Below, piece after piece: positions 48,576 through 57,970 of a DNA stretch of 64,000 nucleotides; position 1 is the stretch's first letter; each line of letters opens with the position of its first letter. The stretch is taken from NCBI GenBank assembly GCA_046233135.1, contig JBJXHN010000006.1, forward strand, positions 434,001 through 498,000. The letters run 5' to 3'. Position numbers and translations under genes: made by a program. Source of the DNA: JBJXHN01 sp046233135. GTDB lineage: Bacteria; Pseudomonadota; Alphaproteobacteria; Rhodospirillales; Rhodospirillaceae. The notes beneath the pieces are model-generated. The model was not told the origin of the DNA. It made no database searches and saw only the letters and a list, made by a program, of their open reading frames with translations.

Positions 48576-49375
48576 CGCCGAGCCACGCCTTCCGCGCCTT
48601 CCTGGCCATCCTCGCCCGCGAACTGCTGCGCTTTGTCCAGCAGCGGGAGCGGTTTTTCTCTGCCCTGGTCCGGCCGCTGGTATGGCTGCTGGTCTTCGCC
48701 GCCGGGTTCCGGGCGTCGCTGGGGCTGTCGATCATGCCGCCTTACGTCACCTACATCACCTACGATGTCTATGTGATGCCGGGACTGATTGCCATGATCC
48801 AGCTGTTCGCCGGCACCCAGAACTCGCTGTCGATGGTCTATGACCGCGAGATGGGGTCGATGCGGGTGCTGCTGTCGGCGCCGTTGCCGCGCGGCTTCCT
48901 GCTGATCGCGCGGATGCTGGCGGGAACGCTGGTGTCGGTGCTTCAGGTCTATGCCTTTATCGCCGTGGCGGCGATTTTCGGCACAGAGTTGCCGGCCTGG
49001 GGGCTGGTGGCGCTGTTTCCGGTGTTGGTGCTGACGGGGATGACCTTAAGTGCGCTGGGCATGTTCCTGTCATCGCAGATCAAGCAGCTGGAGAACTATG
49101 CGGGAGTGATGAACTTCCTGATCTTCCCGATGTTCTTCATCTCGACCGCCCTTTACCCCCTGTGGCGCATCCGCGAGGGCAGTCTGACGGTCCATGCGCT
49201 CTGTCAGTTCAATCCCTTCACCTATATCGTCGAGCTGATCCGCTTCACCCTGTACCTGGAGCCCAACTGGATGGCCCTGGGGATCGTGGTGGGCTCGCTG
49301 CTGGGCTTCGGCGGTCTGGCGCTGATCGGTTATACCCCCGCCCGGGGCGGCCCGGCGGCCGGACGGGCGGGGTAG
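48572..49375 (+). CDS. ABC-2 type permease of the PQQ-alcohol dehydrogenase system
   Basis: The 267-aa protein has six predicted membrane helices. The ABC-2 core is seen in REMGSMRVLLSAPLPRGFLL and MFFISTALYPLWRIREGSLT, and QFNPFTYIVELIRF is the conserved region near the last helices. It overlaps the ATPase gene by 4 bp. Its architecture suggests an exporter or lipid-related transporter rather than a binding-protein-dependent importer, even though a binding protein of the same system occurs at 53198. Confidence 0.9.
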   Translation: MTPSHAFRAFLAILARELLRFVQQRERFFSALVRPLVWLLVFAAGFRASLGLSIMPPYVTYITYDVYVMPGLIAMIQLFAGTQNSLSMVYDREMGSMRVLLSAPLPRGFLLIARMLAGTLVSVLQVYAFIAVAAIFGTELPAWGLVALFPVLVLTGMTLSALGMFLSSQIKQLENYAGVMNFLIFPMFFISTALYPLWRIREGSLTVHALCQFNPFTYIVELIRFTLYLEPNWMALGIVVGSLLGFGGLALIGYTPARGGPAAGRAG

Positions 49376-49591
49376 GGGAGCCCGGAAGGGTTTGGGTTGG
49401 GGCACCGCTGACGGTTGGGATCGTGAAATAGCCGTATTGAAGGTTTTTGAAGAGCCGTCACGTCTTCCAGTTGGGTGTGGATCCGGCTATCCTGGTGATA
49501 CCGGGAGTAGGTGAGGCGCCTATCCGGCTCCGGTCGATTGTGGCGTTTCAGGTTCTGTGTGCTGAAGGCGCTCCAGAGGATTGGGGGTCCA

Positions 49592-50566
49592 ATGGGAAGT
49601 CAGGTTTTTCAATTTGCTAAAGACAGTCACGTCTTTTGGTATGCTGCGGCTTTGTCAACTCTTCTCATTTTTATTGATTGGGTGATGGGGGAGACAAAAA
49701 GGAAAAGGATGAGAGAGGCAGTTGGTGACTATTGGTTGTCTTTGGAGATGTATGGTTTAGAAGGTATTGTAAAAAGAAGATTTGTTTTACTATTGCGCAT
49801 GGCGGAAAAAATTTTTGGAAAGAAACTTTTTTCTCTAAGATTTTTTCTTAGATCTGTATGTTTTAGTTTTTCTGTGTCATTTCTAATGATAATTGTTGCA
49901 AATTTGTACAATATTTCAGTATCTTATGTTGTTTTTGTTAATGAGTTAAAGGCATCTTTTCTTGCATTTATTCCTATTTTATTTAATGCAATTTTTGATT
50001 ATTTTGCTATGTGTTTAACAATATTTTATATGAAGAAAACAATTATTTCAAATAAAAATAAATTAAAGATGATATACATCGATTCTCTTTTTTCTTCTAT
50101 TTTATCCTGTGTGTCGCTTCTCGTATTTTTTGTTTCTCTTAAATATGTGACGGAGATATCAGTATTTAATTTGCAAAATCCTCCGCTAAAGAATAGCAGT
50201 TTATTGCCTTTGATTTATGCCTGTGTGGCAGGAGTGATTTTATCTTTTACTGGTTTGTTTTTTTTATTTTTTTGTTTTGGTGTGATATTATTTTTCACTT
50301 TTAGTTTCCTTTCAAGTGGTCAATATCATGTGATTTCCATTGTATGGCTCCTAGCATCGAATCTATGGCCAACCGCAATTTTTCTGTCATACCTTATATT
50401 TTACTACGGATCGTATTTTCTAAAACCAGTGTTACAGCCAGTAGTGTCCAGAATTACCTATGCATTCTACGACTCAAATAAAGGCGTTCTAACGACTATC
50501 TCCTTTGTCATTCCTCCCCTATTCTTGCTGATCGAATACGGTATCGGCCTGCTCACGCCCGCCTGA
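49592..50566 (+). CDS. AT-rich multi-pass membrane protein of unknown function, likely acquired
   Basis: The protein is 324 aa from ATG 49592 with GGGGG 5 nt upstream. About seven hydrophobic segments are visible (e.g. SFLMIIVANLYNISVSYVVF, GVILSFTGLFFLFFCFGVIL), with basic loops between. Base and codon use are sharply different from all neighbours: mostly A/T third positions, roughly one third GC by eye. The last ~40 codons return toward normal composition. No family is recognised. Transfer from a low-GC source or membership of a mobile defence or surface function is possible but unproven. Confidence 0.7.
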   Translation: MGSQVFQFAKDSHVFWYAAALSTLLIFIDWVMGETKRKRMREAVGDYWLSLEMYGLEGIVKRRFVLLLRMAEKIFGKKLFSLRFFLRSVCFSFSVSFLMIIVANLYNISVSYVVFVNELKASFLAFIPILFNAIFDYFAMCLTIFYMKKTIISNKNKLKMIYIDSLFSSILSCVSLLVFFVSLKYVTEISVFNLQNPPLKNSSLLPLIYACVAGVILSFTGLFFLFFCFGVILFFTFSFLSSGQYHVISIVWLLASNLWPTAIFLSYLIFYYGSYFLKPVLQPVVSRITYAFYDSNKGVLTTISFVIPPLFLLIEYGIGLLTPA

Positions 50567-50623
50567 GCCGGATAACCACCCTGCAAAGACCGTCGTCCGC
50601 CGGGCGGCCCATGCTTCTGCGAA

Positions 50624-50662
50624 TAAAAAGGGGACGTGGGAGGAGGCCTCTCCCACGTCCCC
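50624..50662 (-). terminator. Rho-independent terminator of the fghA operon
   Basis: GGGGACGTGGGA (50630-50641) pairs with TCCCACGTCCCC (50651-50662). On the minus strand the stem is followed by CTTTTTATT, a proper U-tract. It lies 54 bp after the fghA stop. Confidence 0.85.
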
Positions 50663-50715
50663 GCTGCGCCACCCGCGCATCCGCGGTCAAACCCGGACGG
50701 CGTTCCGCTCCTCCG

Positions 50716-51558
50716 TCAGGCGCCCAGCAGGCGCGCATGGTGGCGTAGGTGGTCTTCCATGAAGGTGGCAATGAAGAAGTAGGAGTGGTCATAGCCCTCC
50801 TGCATGCGCACGGTGACGGCCTGCCCCTTGTCGCCGGCGGCTTCGGAGAAGTGCCAGGTCTGCAACTGGTTCTCCAGGAAGTTGTCGGCCGTGCCCTGGT
50901 CGATCAGAATTTCCGTGGGGAATCCCCGGGTGCGCACCAGATGGCAGGCGTCATGCTCCAGCCACAGGGTCTCATCCTCGCCCAGATAGGCGGTGAAGGC
51001 CTTCTGGCCCCAGGGCACCTGTGTCGGCGCGACGATGGGCGAAAAGGCGGAGACCGACTTGAACTTGTCCGGGTGGCGCATGGCGATGGTCAGCGCGCCG
51101 TGGCCGCCCATGGAATGGCCCATGATGCCCGATGCATGGGGCTGCACCGGGAAGGCGGCCTCGATCAGGGCGGGCAGTTCGGCGGTGACGTAGGAATACA
51201 TCTTGAAATGCGGTGCCCAGGGCTCCTGGGTGGCGTCCACATAGAAGCCCGCGCCCTGGCCCAGGTCGTACGCCTCGTCATTCGCCACGCTTTCGCCGCG
51301 CGGGCTGGTGTCGGGGGCGACGATCATCAGCCCCAGTTCGGCCGCCATCCGCTGGGCGCCGGCCTTGACGGTGAAGTTCTCCTCGGTGCAGGTCAGGCCC
51401 GACAGGTAGTAGACCGCGGGCACCGGACCCTTTTCGGCGGCGGGCGGCAGGAACACGGCCAGCTTCATCGGGGTGCCGGTGCTCTCGCTCTGGTGGGTGA
51501 GGATCAGTTGGGTGCCGCCGAAACACCGCGTCTTGGAGACTTCTTCAAACGCACTCAT
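50716..51558 (-). CDS. fghA: S-formylglutathione hydrolase
   Basis: The 280-aa protein is an esterase-D-type alpha/beta hydrolase. The nucleophile is S149 in GIMGHSMGGHGALTIAM, and the oxyanion region YYLSGLTCTEENFTVKAGAQ is typical of the family. The remaining triad is in ILIDQGTADNFLE and YDHSYFFIATFMEDHL. It hydrolyses S-formylglutathione to formate and glutathione, completing glutathione-dependent formaldehyde oxidation. It is downstream of the matching dehydrogenase (136-bp gap, same strand). Confidence 0.96.
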   Translation of the reverse strand: MSAFEEVSKTRCFGGTQLILTHQSESTGTPMKLAVFLPPAAEKGPVPAVYYLSGLTCTEENFTVKAGAQRMAAELGLMIVAPDTSPRGESVANDEAYDLGQGAGFYVDATQEPWAPHFKMYSYVTAELPALIEAAFPVQPHASGIMGHSMGGHGALTIAMRHPDKFKSVSAFSPIVAPTQVPWGQKAFTAYLGEDETLWLEHDACHLVRTRGFPTEILIDQGTADNFLENQLQTWHFSEAAGDKGQAVTVRMQEGYDHSYFFIATFMEDHLRHHARLLGA

Positions 51559-51694
51559 GGGGCTGCTCCTGTGGCTGGTCCTGGGGAAGCATTTTGGGCA
51601 TCGGTATGCGCAGAAACCGGGAGGCCATGGCCATAACCTCCCGGCCCTGACCGGATCCCCGAACGGGGATCCGGCAGCAGATATTGTAGATCTT

Positions 51695-52807
<1,113 letters not shown>

Positions 52808-53197
52808 AACGGACTTTCCTCCAAGAATCTGAGCGGCAACCAGTGGCGGCAGCCATTGAACGAACAGGCTTTTGTGTACCGGATGGCTTTGGCGAGCCTC
52901 TATAGTTCTATAGTACGTCCTGGGTTTCCTGAAGACCTCACGGCAGTCCGCTGCGCGGACGCGTCCGGCGGGGCGGCCTGACGGTCGGGCGCTGAATAAA
53001 CTCCCTGCCACTGTGTCCTCGCGCTGGACCACGAGCATGGCGTCAACCCGTTCAGGCCGCCGGGCAATTGTAAACCGGTACTGTAGACCTATTTCGGCCG
53101 TGGTCCCGGATTTGGAATAATTCGGATCTTAAAAACAAGATGTCTTCAACCCGGGCGACAGAGTCCCGGGAGGACAATAAGGAACGGGTGAGGAAAC
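52808..53197. promoter_or_regulatory. Divergent promoter region, adhC / binding-protein operon
   Basis: These 390 bp have no gene. A double palindrome, CTATAG-TT-CTATAG (52900-52913), lies about 95 bp upstream of adhC. The rightward side is AT-rich before the GTG start at 53198, with AGGA upstream. Formaldehyde- or alcohol-responsive control is a guess from context. Confidence 0.45.
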
Positions 53198-54379
53198 GTG
53201 ATTAGACTCGGCGCTTTTGCGCTCTGTCTGCTGTTGTCGGCGATGACGACGGCGCGGGCGCTCGACATTCCCATCGTCTACCTGACACGCACCGAAGACC
53301 CCCGCCTGCCCCTGGCCCTGATCGACAGGGTGGTCGAGGATCCCGGTGTCTGGGGCGCCCGGCTGGCCTTGCAGGACAATGCCACCACCGGCGGGTTTCT
53401 CGGTCAGGACTACACCTTGATCGAAGTGACGGTGCCGGCCGACGGGGACGTGCTGGCCACCTTCGCCGCCGAGGTGGACAAGGGCCACAGGCTCTTTGTT
53501 TCCGATCTGCCCAGGGCCGACCTGCTGGCCATCGCGCGGGCGCCCGAATCCGCAGAGACGTTGATCTTCAATGGCCGGGTCGGGGATGACGACCTGCGCA
53601 CCGACTTGTGCTTCCCCCAGGTGTTCCATACGGCGCTCAGCCGGGCCATGCGGGCCGACGGGCTGGTGCAGTTCCTGGTGTGGAAACGCTGGACCCGGCT
53701 GTTCCTGCTGTCGGGCACCCGGGAGGGCGACATTGCCTTTGCCGAGGCGGTACGCCATGCGGCGAAAAAGTTCGGTGCGGAGGTGGTGGCGGAGAAGACC
53801 TACGACTACTCGCCGATCTCTCGCCGGACGGACAGCGGCCATATCCAGGTGCAGCAGCAGATGCCCGTGGCGACCGAGGGCGGTGGCGACTATCAGGTGC
53901 TGATCGCCGCCGACGAAAGCGAGGTTTTCGGCGAATACCTGCCCTACAACACCCGCGAGCCGCGGCCCGTCGCCGGCACCCATGGCCTGGTCGCCACATC
54001 CTGGCATCGGGTGCAGGAGCAGTGGGGCTCCACCCAGTTCCAACGGCGGTTCGAAGAATTGGCGGGGCGTTGGATGGAGGAGCGGGACTATGGCGCCTGG
54101 CTGGGCGTGCGGGCCATCGGCGAGGCGGTGACCCGGGTCAGCACGGCGGAGCCGGCCGATCTGCGCGCCTATCTGCGCGGCGGGGATTTCGCCCTGGGCG
54201 GATTCAAGGGAGTCGGTCTGAGCTTCCGCCCCTGGAGCCAGCAGATGCGCCAGCCGGTGCTGCTGGTCAATAAACGGGTGCTGGTGTCGGCGTCGCCGCA
54301 GCCCGGATTCCTGCATCAAAGAACGCCGCTGGACGGGCTTGGCTTCGACGAGCCGGAAACCCGGTGCGCGCTCAACTAA
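53198..54379 (+). CDS. Quinoprotein-system ABC transporter substrate-binding protein
   Basis: The 393-aa protein starts at GTG 53198 (GAGGAAAC upstream). A signal peptide lies about 1-21 (ending TTARA). The body (VYLTRTEDPRLPLALIDRVV, LALQDNATTGGFLGQDYTLI) is a branched-chain-type periplasmic binding fold of the PQQ-dependent-alcohol-dehydrogenase-associated family. It starts a rightward operon with a beta-propeller, three secreted proteins and cytochrome c550. It is the likely partner of the ATPase/permease at 47787-49375. The ligand is unknown. Confidence 0.85.
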   Translation: MIRLGAFALCLLLSAMTTARALDIPIVYLTRTEDPRLPLALIDRVVEDPGVWGARLALQDNATTGGFLGQDYTLIEVTVPADGDVLATFAAEVDKGHRLFVSDLPRADLLAIARAPESAETLIFNGRVGDDDLRTDLCFPQVFHTALSRAMRADGLVQFLVWKRWTRLFLLSGTREGDIAFAEAVRHAAKKFGAEVVAEKTYDYSPISRRTDSGHIQVQQQMPVATEGGGDYQVLIAADESEVFGEYLPYNTREPRPVAGTHGLVATSWHRVQEQWGSTQFQRRFEELAGRWMEERDYGAWLGVRAIGEAVTRVSTAEPADLRAYLRGGDFALGGFKGVGLSFRPWSQQMRQPVLLVNKRVLVSASPQPGFLHQRTPLDGLGFDEPETRCALN

Positions 54380-54449
54380 CCGCCGCTCCGCTCACCCGCG
54401 AAAAATATGTGATCCAAACCAAGCATCAAGAACATTGGGAGGTAGTGCC

Positions 54450-55430
54450 GTGACACCAGAGATCTTTACCCCTTTACGCGTCCTGACCGTTGCCGCGACG
54501 GTTCTGGCAACCGCACCCGCCTGGGCGGAGACCGCCTATGTCTCCAACGAAAAAGGCAATTCGATCAGCGTCATCGATGGCGACACGCTGGAGGTGATCA
54601 AGGAAGTGGAGGTGGGCACCCGGCCGCGCGGCATCGTGCTCAGCAAGGATTACAAGCACCTGTACATCTGCGCCAGCGAGGACAACCACATCCAGGTGAT
54701 GGATACGGAAACCCTGGAAATCACCGGCACCCTGCCATCGGGGCCGGATCCGGAACTGCTGGTGATCTCGCCGGACGGAACGCGCCTGTATGTGGCCAAC
54801 GAGGATGACAATCTGGTCACGGTCATCGATCTGGCCAGTGGTCAGGCGGTCGCCGAAATCCCTGTGGGTGTCGAGCCCGAGGGCATGGGGGTCAGCCCCG
54901 ATGGCAAGACCGTGGTCAATACCTCCGAAACCACCAACATGGCCCACTTCATCGACGTGGACAGCCTGAAAATCACAGACAACGTGCTGGTCGATCAGCG
55001 GCCGCGCTATGCGGAATTTACCAGTGACGGGTCGGAAGTCTGGGTGACCTCGGAAATTGGCGGCACGGTGGCCGTGATCGATGCCAAGGACCGGACCGTG
55101 AAGAAGAAGATCTCGTTCGAGATCCCGGGCTTGCAGGCCGAAGCGATCCAGCCCGTAGGCATCCGCCTGCTGAAGGACCGCAGCAAGGCCTTTGTCGCCC
55201 TGGGGCCGGCCAACCGCATCGCCGTCATCAACCCCGCGACCTACGAGGTCGAAGATTACATCCTGGTGGGCCAGCGCGTCTGGCAGCTGGAGCTGACCCC
55301 CGACGAAAGTCGTCTCTACACGACGAACGGGGTCAGCAATGATGTGTCGGTGATCGATGTGGCCGAGGAAAAGGCCATCAAATCGATCCCCGTGGGCAGC
55401 TTCCCCTGGGGCGTGATGATCCGGCCGTGA
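54450..55430 (+). CDS. PQQ-associated periplasmic YVTN beta-propeller protein
   Basis: The protein is 326 aa from GTG 54450 with GGGAGG upstream. A signal peptide lies about 1-27 (ending PAWAE). Seven or so ~42-residue blades follow, each with a VSNEKGNSISVIDGDTLEV-like pattern (e.g. YVANEDDNLVTVIDLASGQ). It is of the beta-propeller type found in PQQ-dependent catabolism clusters. A binding or scaffold role in the periplasm is likely. No catalytic site is seen. Confidence 0.88.
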   Translation: MTPEIFTPLRVLTVAATVLATAPAWAETAYVSNEKGNSISVIDGDTLEVIKEVEVGTRPRGIVLSKDYKHLYICASEDNHIQVMDTETLEITGTLPSGPDPELLVISPDGTRLYVANEDDNLVTVIDLASGQAVAEIPVGVEPEGMGVSPDGKTVVNTSETTNMAHFIDVDSLKITDNVLVDQRPRYAEFTSDGSEVWVTSEIGGTVAVIDAKDRTVKKKISFEIPGLQAEAIQPVGIRLLKDRSKAFVALGPANRIAVINPATYEVEDYILVGQRVWQLELTPDESRLYTTNGVSNDVSVIDVAEEKAIKSIPVGSFPWGVMIRP

Positions 55431-55481
55431 CATGGCCGCGGCTGGGAGCCGGCGAGGGACTGAGACCCCCGCCGTCTCCCG

Positions 55482-55517
55482 ACCGGCCAGGTACCGCTTA
55501 CCGGCCAGATTCCGCTT
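55482..55517 (+). repeat. 18-bp tandem direct repeat
   Basis: Two 18-bp units (55482-55499, 55500-55517) share ACCGGCCAG, three variable bases and CCGCTT. They lie between the propeller gene and the next start. Chance duplication or a regulator site are both possible. Confidence 0.7.
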
Positions 55518-55535
55518 ACAGGAAGGACGAAGACA

Positions 55536-56198
55536 GTGGCAGGTGGACGAGGAAGGCATCGTCTCGTGCATAGTTTGGTCAGCACATCCGCTCGCCGTCT
55601 GGCGGGCATCGCGATCGCCGCCGGGCTGGCGGCCCCCTGGGGGATCGCTGCCGGACCGGCGCATGCGGCCCCGACGGGGGACTGGCCTTGTATTCAGGTA
55701 TTCGTGCCCCGCATCTCCGGTCCGCAGGTGTGGTCCGGCCCCGCCCTGGATCCGGAAGCCTGGAAGGGGCAGGGGGATATCCAGCGGGTCGCGTCGAAAC
55801 TCGCCGCCCGCCGGCTGCCGGTGGAAGAGGCGGGACCCCTGGTGGACGCGTTCGCCGAAGCCCAGGCGGCCGACCAGCGGGCTGCCAAGGTGACGGCCCT
55901 GTTCGGTCGGACGCTGGAACTGCTCAATCGCGACCGGGCCTCCATCGTTGCGGGGATACACCGCTTCACGGACCGCCAGCGGGGGCTGACCGCGCGCATC
56001 CAGGAAACCCAGGACATCTTGCAGCAGGATGGGCTGGCCGAGGATCGCAAGGAGGCGCTGACCGAACAGCTGATCTGGGATACCCGCTTGCTGAAAGAGC
56101 GGGAGCACTCGCTGAAATACTTGTGCGAGCAGCCGGTGCTGCTGGAACAGCGGGCCTTCGCCCTGGGCCGCCTTCTGGTCGACCGGCTGGGAGAATGA
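55536..56198 (+). CDS. Uncharacterised secreted helical protein in the quinoprotein cluster
   Basis: The 220-aa protein starts at GTG 55536 (GGA 9-10 nt upstream). A signal peptide ends about PAHAA (residue 45). The mature part opens TGDWPCIQVFVPRISGPQVW and then is strongly helical (RIQETQDILQQDGLAEDRKE), probably a coiled coil. It has two cysteines (WPC and KYLCEQ). Its stop overlaps the next start (ATGA). I recognise no named domain. Position between the PQQ propeller and cytochrome c550 suggests a periplasmic accessory role. Confidence 0.7.
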   Translation: MAGGRGRHRLVHSLVSTSARRLAGIAIAAGLAAPWGIAAGPAHAAPTGDWPCIQVFVPRISGPQVWSGPALDPEAWKGQGDIQRVASKLAARRLPVEEAGPLVDAFAEAQAADQRAAKVTALFGRTLELLNRDRASIVAGIHRFTDRQRGLTARIQETQDILQQDGLAEDRKEALTEQLIWDTRLLKEREHSLKYLCEQPVLLEQRAFALGRLLVDRLGE

Positions 56199-57004
56199 TC
56201 ATGGGATTTGGCAAAGTCGCAGGGACCCTGGCCGCCATTCTGATGCTGATGGCCACGCCGGCCGGCAACCCGGTCCGGGCTGCCGAAGAGGGCGGGCCGG
56301 ACAGCACCGGGCGCGCCGCGCAAGACGGTCAAAGCGGCCTGGAACCGGGATCGGTGGCCGAAGTGATCTATGGCTTCAACCACCTGGGCGGCCTGCCGGA
56401 AACGGAACGGCTGGTCTACGCCTACCGGCTGGAAGGCTCGATCCTGGAAAACCCCTACGAGGACGAGATCATCGCCACCTTCCATCGCCGCCCGGCCGAG
56501 GCCGGAGCGGAGGTGCAGAAAACGGCGGCGCCGCAAAAGGTGCAGGAAGGCGCCGGGGAGCCGACCTACGACGTGGACATGACGGTCTTCACCGGCACCC
56601 GCAATCAACAGGTCCCGACCCTGTCGGCAAGCCGGGCCAACCCGTTGCTGGTCTTCTTCTTCCAGCATGACGGCATGCGGATGAGCCGCAACACGGGGGG
56701 CAGTGGCCACTACTTCCGCAATGCCATGCGCCGGGCCATCAATGCCCCCGGCATGGCCCGGCCGGAAACCTTGACCCTGGATCTGAACGACCGGCCGGTG
56801 GAGGCCACGGCGGTGCAGCTGCGACCCTTTGCCGCCGATGCCAACCGCGCCCGGCTGATGGAATTCGCCAACAAGGTCTATCGCTTCGTGATGTCGCCAT
56901 CGGTCCCGGGCGGGATCTACGAGCTGGAAGCCGTTGTCCCGGGGCCGGAGGGCCTGCCGCCGCTGCTGCGGGAAACCTACCGTTTGAAGGAGAGCACGCC
57001 ATGA
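56195..57004 (+). CDS. Uncharacterised secreted protein in the quinoprotein cluster
   Basis: The protein is 269 aa from ATG 56195 (ATGA overlap; an ATG at 56201 is also possible). A signal peptide lies about 1-29 (ending NPVRAA). The mature part has VAEVIYGFNHLGGLPETERL, then YDVDMTVFTGTRNQQVPTLS and HDGMRMSRNTGGSGHYFRNA. No cysteines, heme or metal motif are seen in the mature part. It overlaps the next gene by ATGA. The function is unknown. The gene order suggests a complex with the flanking secreted proteins. Confidence 0.7.
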   Translation: MIMGFGKVAGTLAAILMLMATPAGNPVRAAEEGGPDSTGRAAQDGQSGLEPGSVAEVIYGFNHLGGLPETERLVYAYRLEGSILENPYEDEIIATFHRRPAEAGAEVQKTAAPQKVQEGAGEPTYDVDMTVFTGTRNQQVPTLSASRANPLLVFFFQHDGMRMSRNTGGSGHYFRNAMRRAINAPGMARPETLTLDLNDRPVEATAVQLRPFAADANRARLMEFANKVYRFVMSPSVPGGIYELEAVVPGPEGLPPLLRETYRLKESTP

Positions 57005-57375
57005 CACGCACCAAGACCCGTTTCGGGCTGATCCTGCTGGCGGCTCTGGGCCTTGGCCTGCACGGGGCGGCGCCGGCCAGTGCTGCCCGCTCCAACGACT
57101 ACCCCACCGAGGTCATCGCCGACTACGTGTTCGGCTGCATGGCTGCGAACGGACAGACGGCCGAATCCCTGCGCCAGTGCTCGTGCAGCATCGATGTCCT
57201 GTCCTCGCTGCTGACATTCGAGGACTACGACATGGCCGAGACCATCCTGCGCATGCGTCAGGTGGCCGGCGGCGGCGAAAAGATGGCCCTGTTCCGCGAA
57301 ACGCCTTTCGCCACGGATGCCATCGACCGCCTGCGCCGCGCCCAGGTGGAAGCGGAGGTACGCTGCTTTCTGTAA
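57001..57375 (+). CDS. Small secreted four-cysteine protein in the quinoprotein cluster
   Basis: The 124-aa protein has a signal peptide about 1-29 (ending APASAA). The mature ~95 residues carry cysteines C46, C60, C62 and C122 (FGCMAANG, RQCSCSID, VRCFL), enough for two disulfides. It has helices but no CxxCH, so it is not a cytochrome. The start overlaps the preceding stop (ATGA). No family is recognised. It lies directly upstream of cytochrome c550. Confidence 0.7.
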   Translation: MTRTKTRFGLILLAALGLGLHGAAPASAARSNDYPTEVIADYVFGCMAANGQTAESLRQCSCSIDVLSSLLTFEDYDMAETILRMRQVAGGGEKMALFRETPFATDAIDRLRRAQVEAEVRCFL

Positions 57376-57465
57376 GGGCGCCGGTTTGTGAACGCGGGCA
57401 AAGACCCGAACCGGCGCCCCGTGGCAAGGAACTGAGAGTTAAGAAACCCCAGAGGAGACGTGAAC

Positions 57466-57840
57466 ATGATCCGTGCGTTTGTTGTTGCAGCGACTGTTGG
57501 TATGAGCACCATGGTTCTGACCGCCCCGGCGATGGCCGATGCGGGCAATGGCGAAAAGGTGTTCAAGCGGTGCATGGCCTGTCATTCGGTGGAAGCCGGG
57601 GAAAACAAGGTCGGGCCGTCGCTGCATGGCGTGGTCGGCCGCCATTCCGCCGCCATTGAGGATTTCAAGTACTCCGATGCCATGAAGGGCGCCAACCTGG
57701 TCTGGGATGAACAGAACCTGACGGAATGGCTGACCAACCCCCGCAAGTTCCTGAAGGGGACCAGCATGGCCTTCGCCGGCCTGCGCAAGGAAAGCGACGT
57801 GACGGACGTGATCGATTATCTGAAGCAGCAGAGCGAGTAA
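57466..57840 (+). CDS. Cytochrome c550-type electron acceptor
   Basis: The protein is 124 aa from ATG 57466; GGAG lies 8 nt upstream, so the GTG at 57460 is not used. A signal peptide lies about 1-24 (ending APAMA). The heme motif is CMACH (C36, C39, H40). The small class I fold ends DVTDVIDYLKQQ, with an axial Met in KGTSMAFAGLR. It could serve as electron acceptor for the ExaA enzyme or as a second carrier for XoxF. In Pseudomonas the equivalent gene lies beside exaA, whereas here it is 40 kb away. Confidence 0.9.
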   Translation: MIRAFVVAATVGMSTMVLTAPAMADAGNGEKVFKRCMACHSVEAGENKVGPSLHGVVGRHSAAIEDFKYSDAMKGANLVWDEQNLTEWLTNPRKFLKGTSMAFAGLRKESDVTDVIDYLKQQSE

Positions 57841-57970
57841 TCTCCACCGTTTTGATCTTCCCGGTGGGCGCGCTCCCTGACCTAGAGGGAACGGGGAGGG
57901 GGCGCGTTCCGCCCGGGGCGGACAGGAAGGCGGCGGGGGCCTCTGGTGGGCAGTGTCTGTGAGGTGATGG

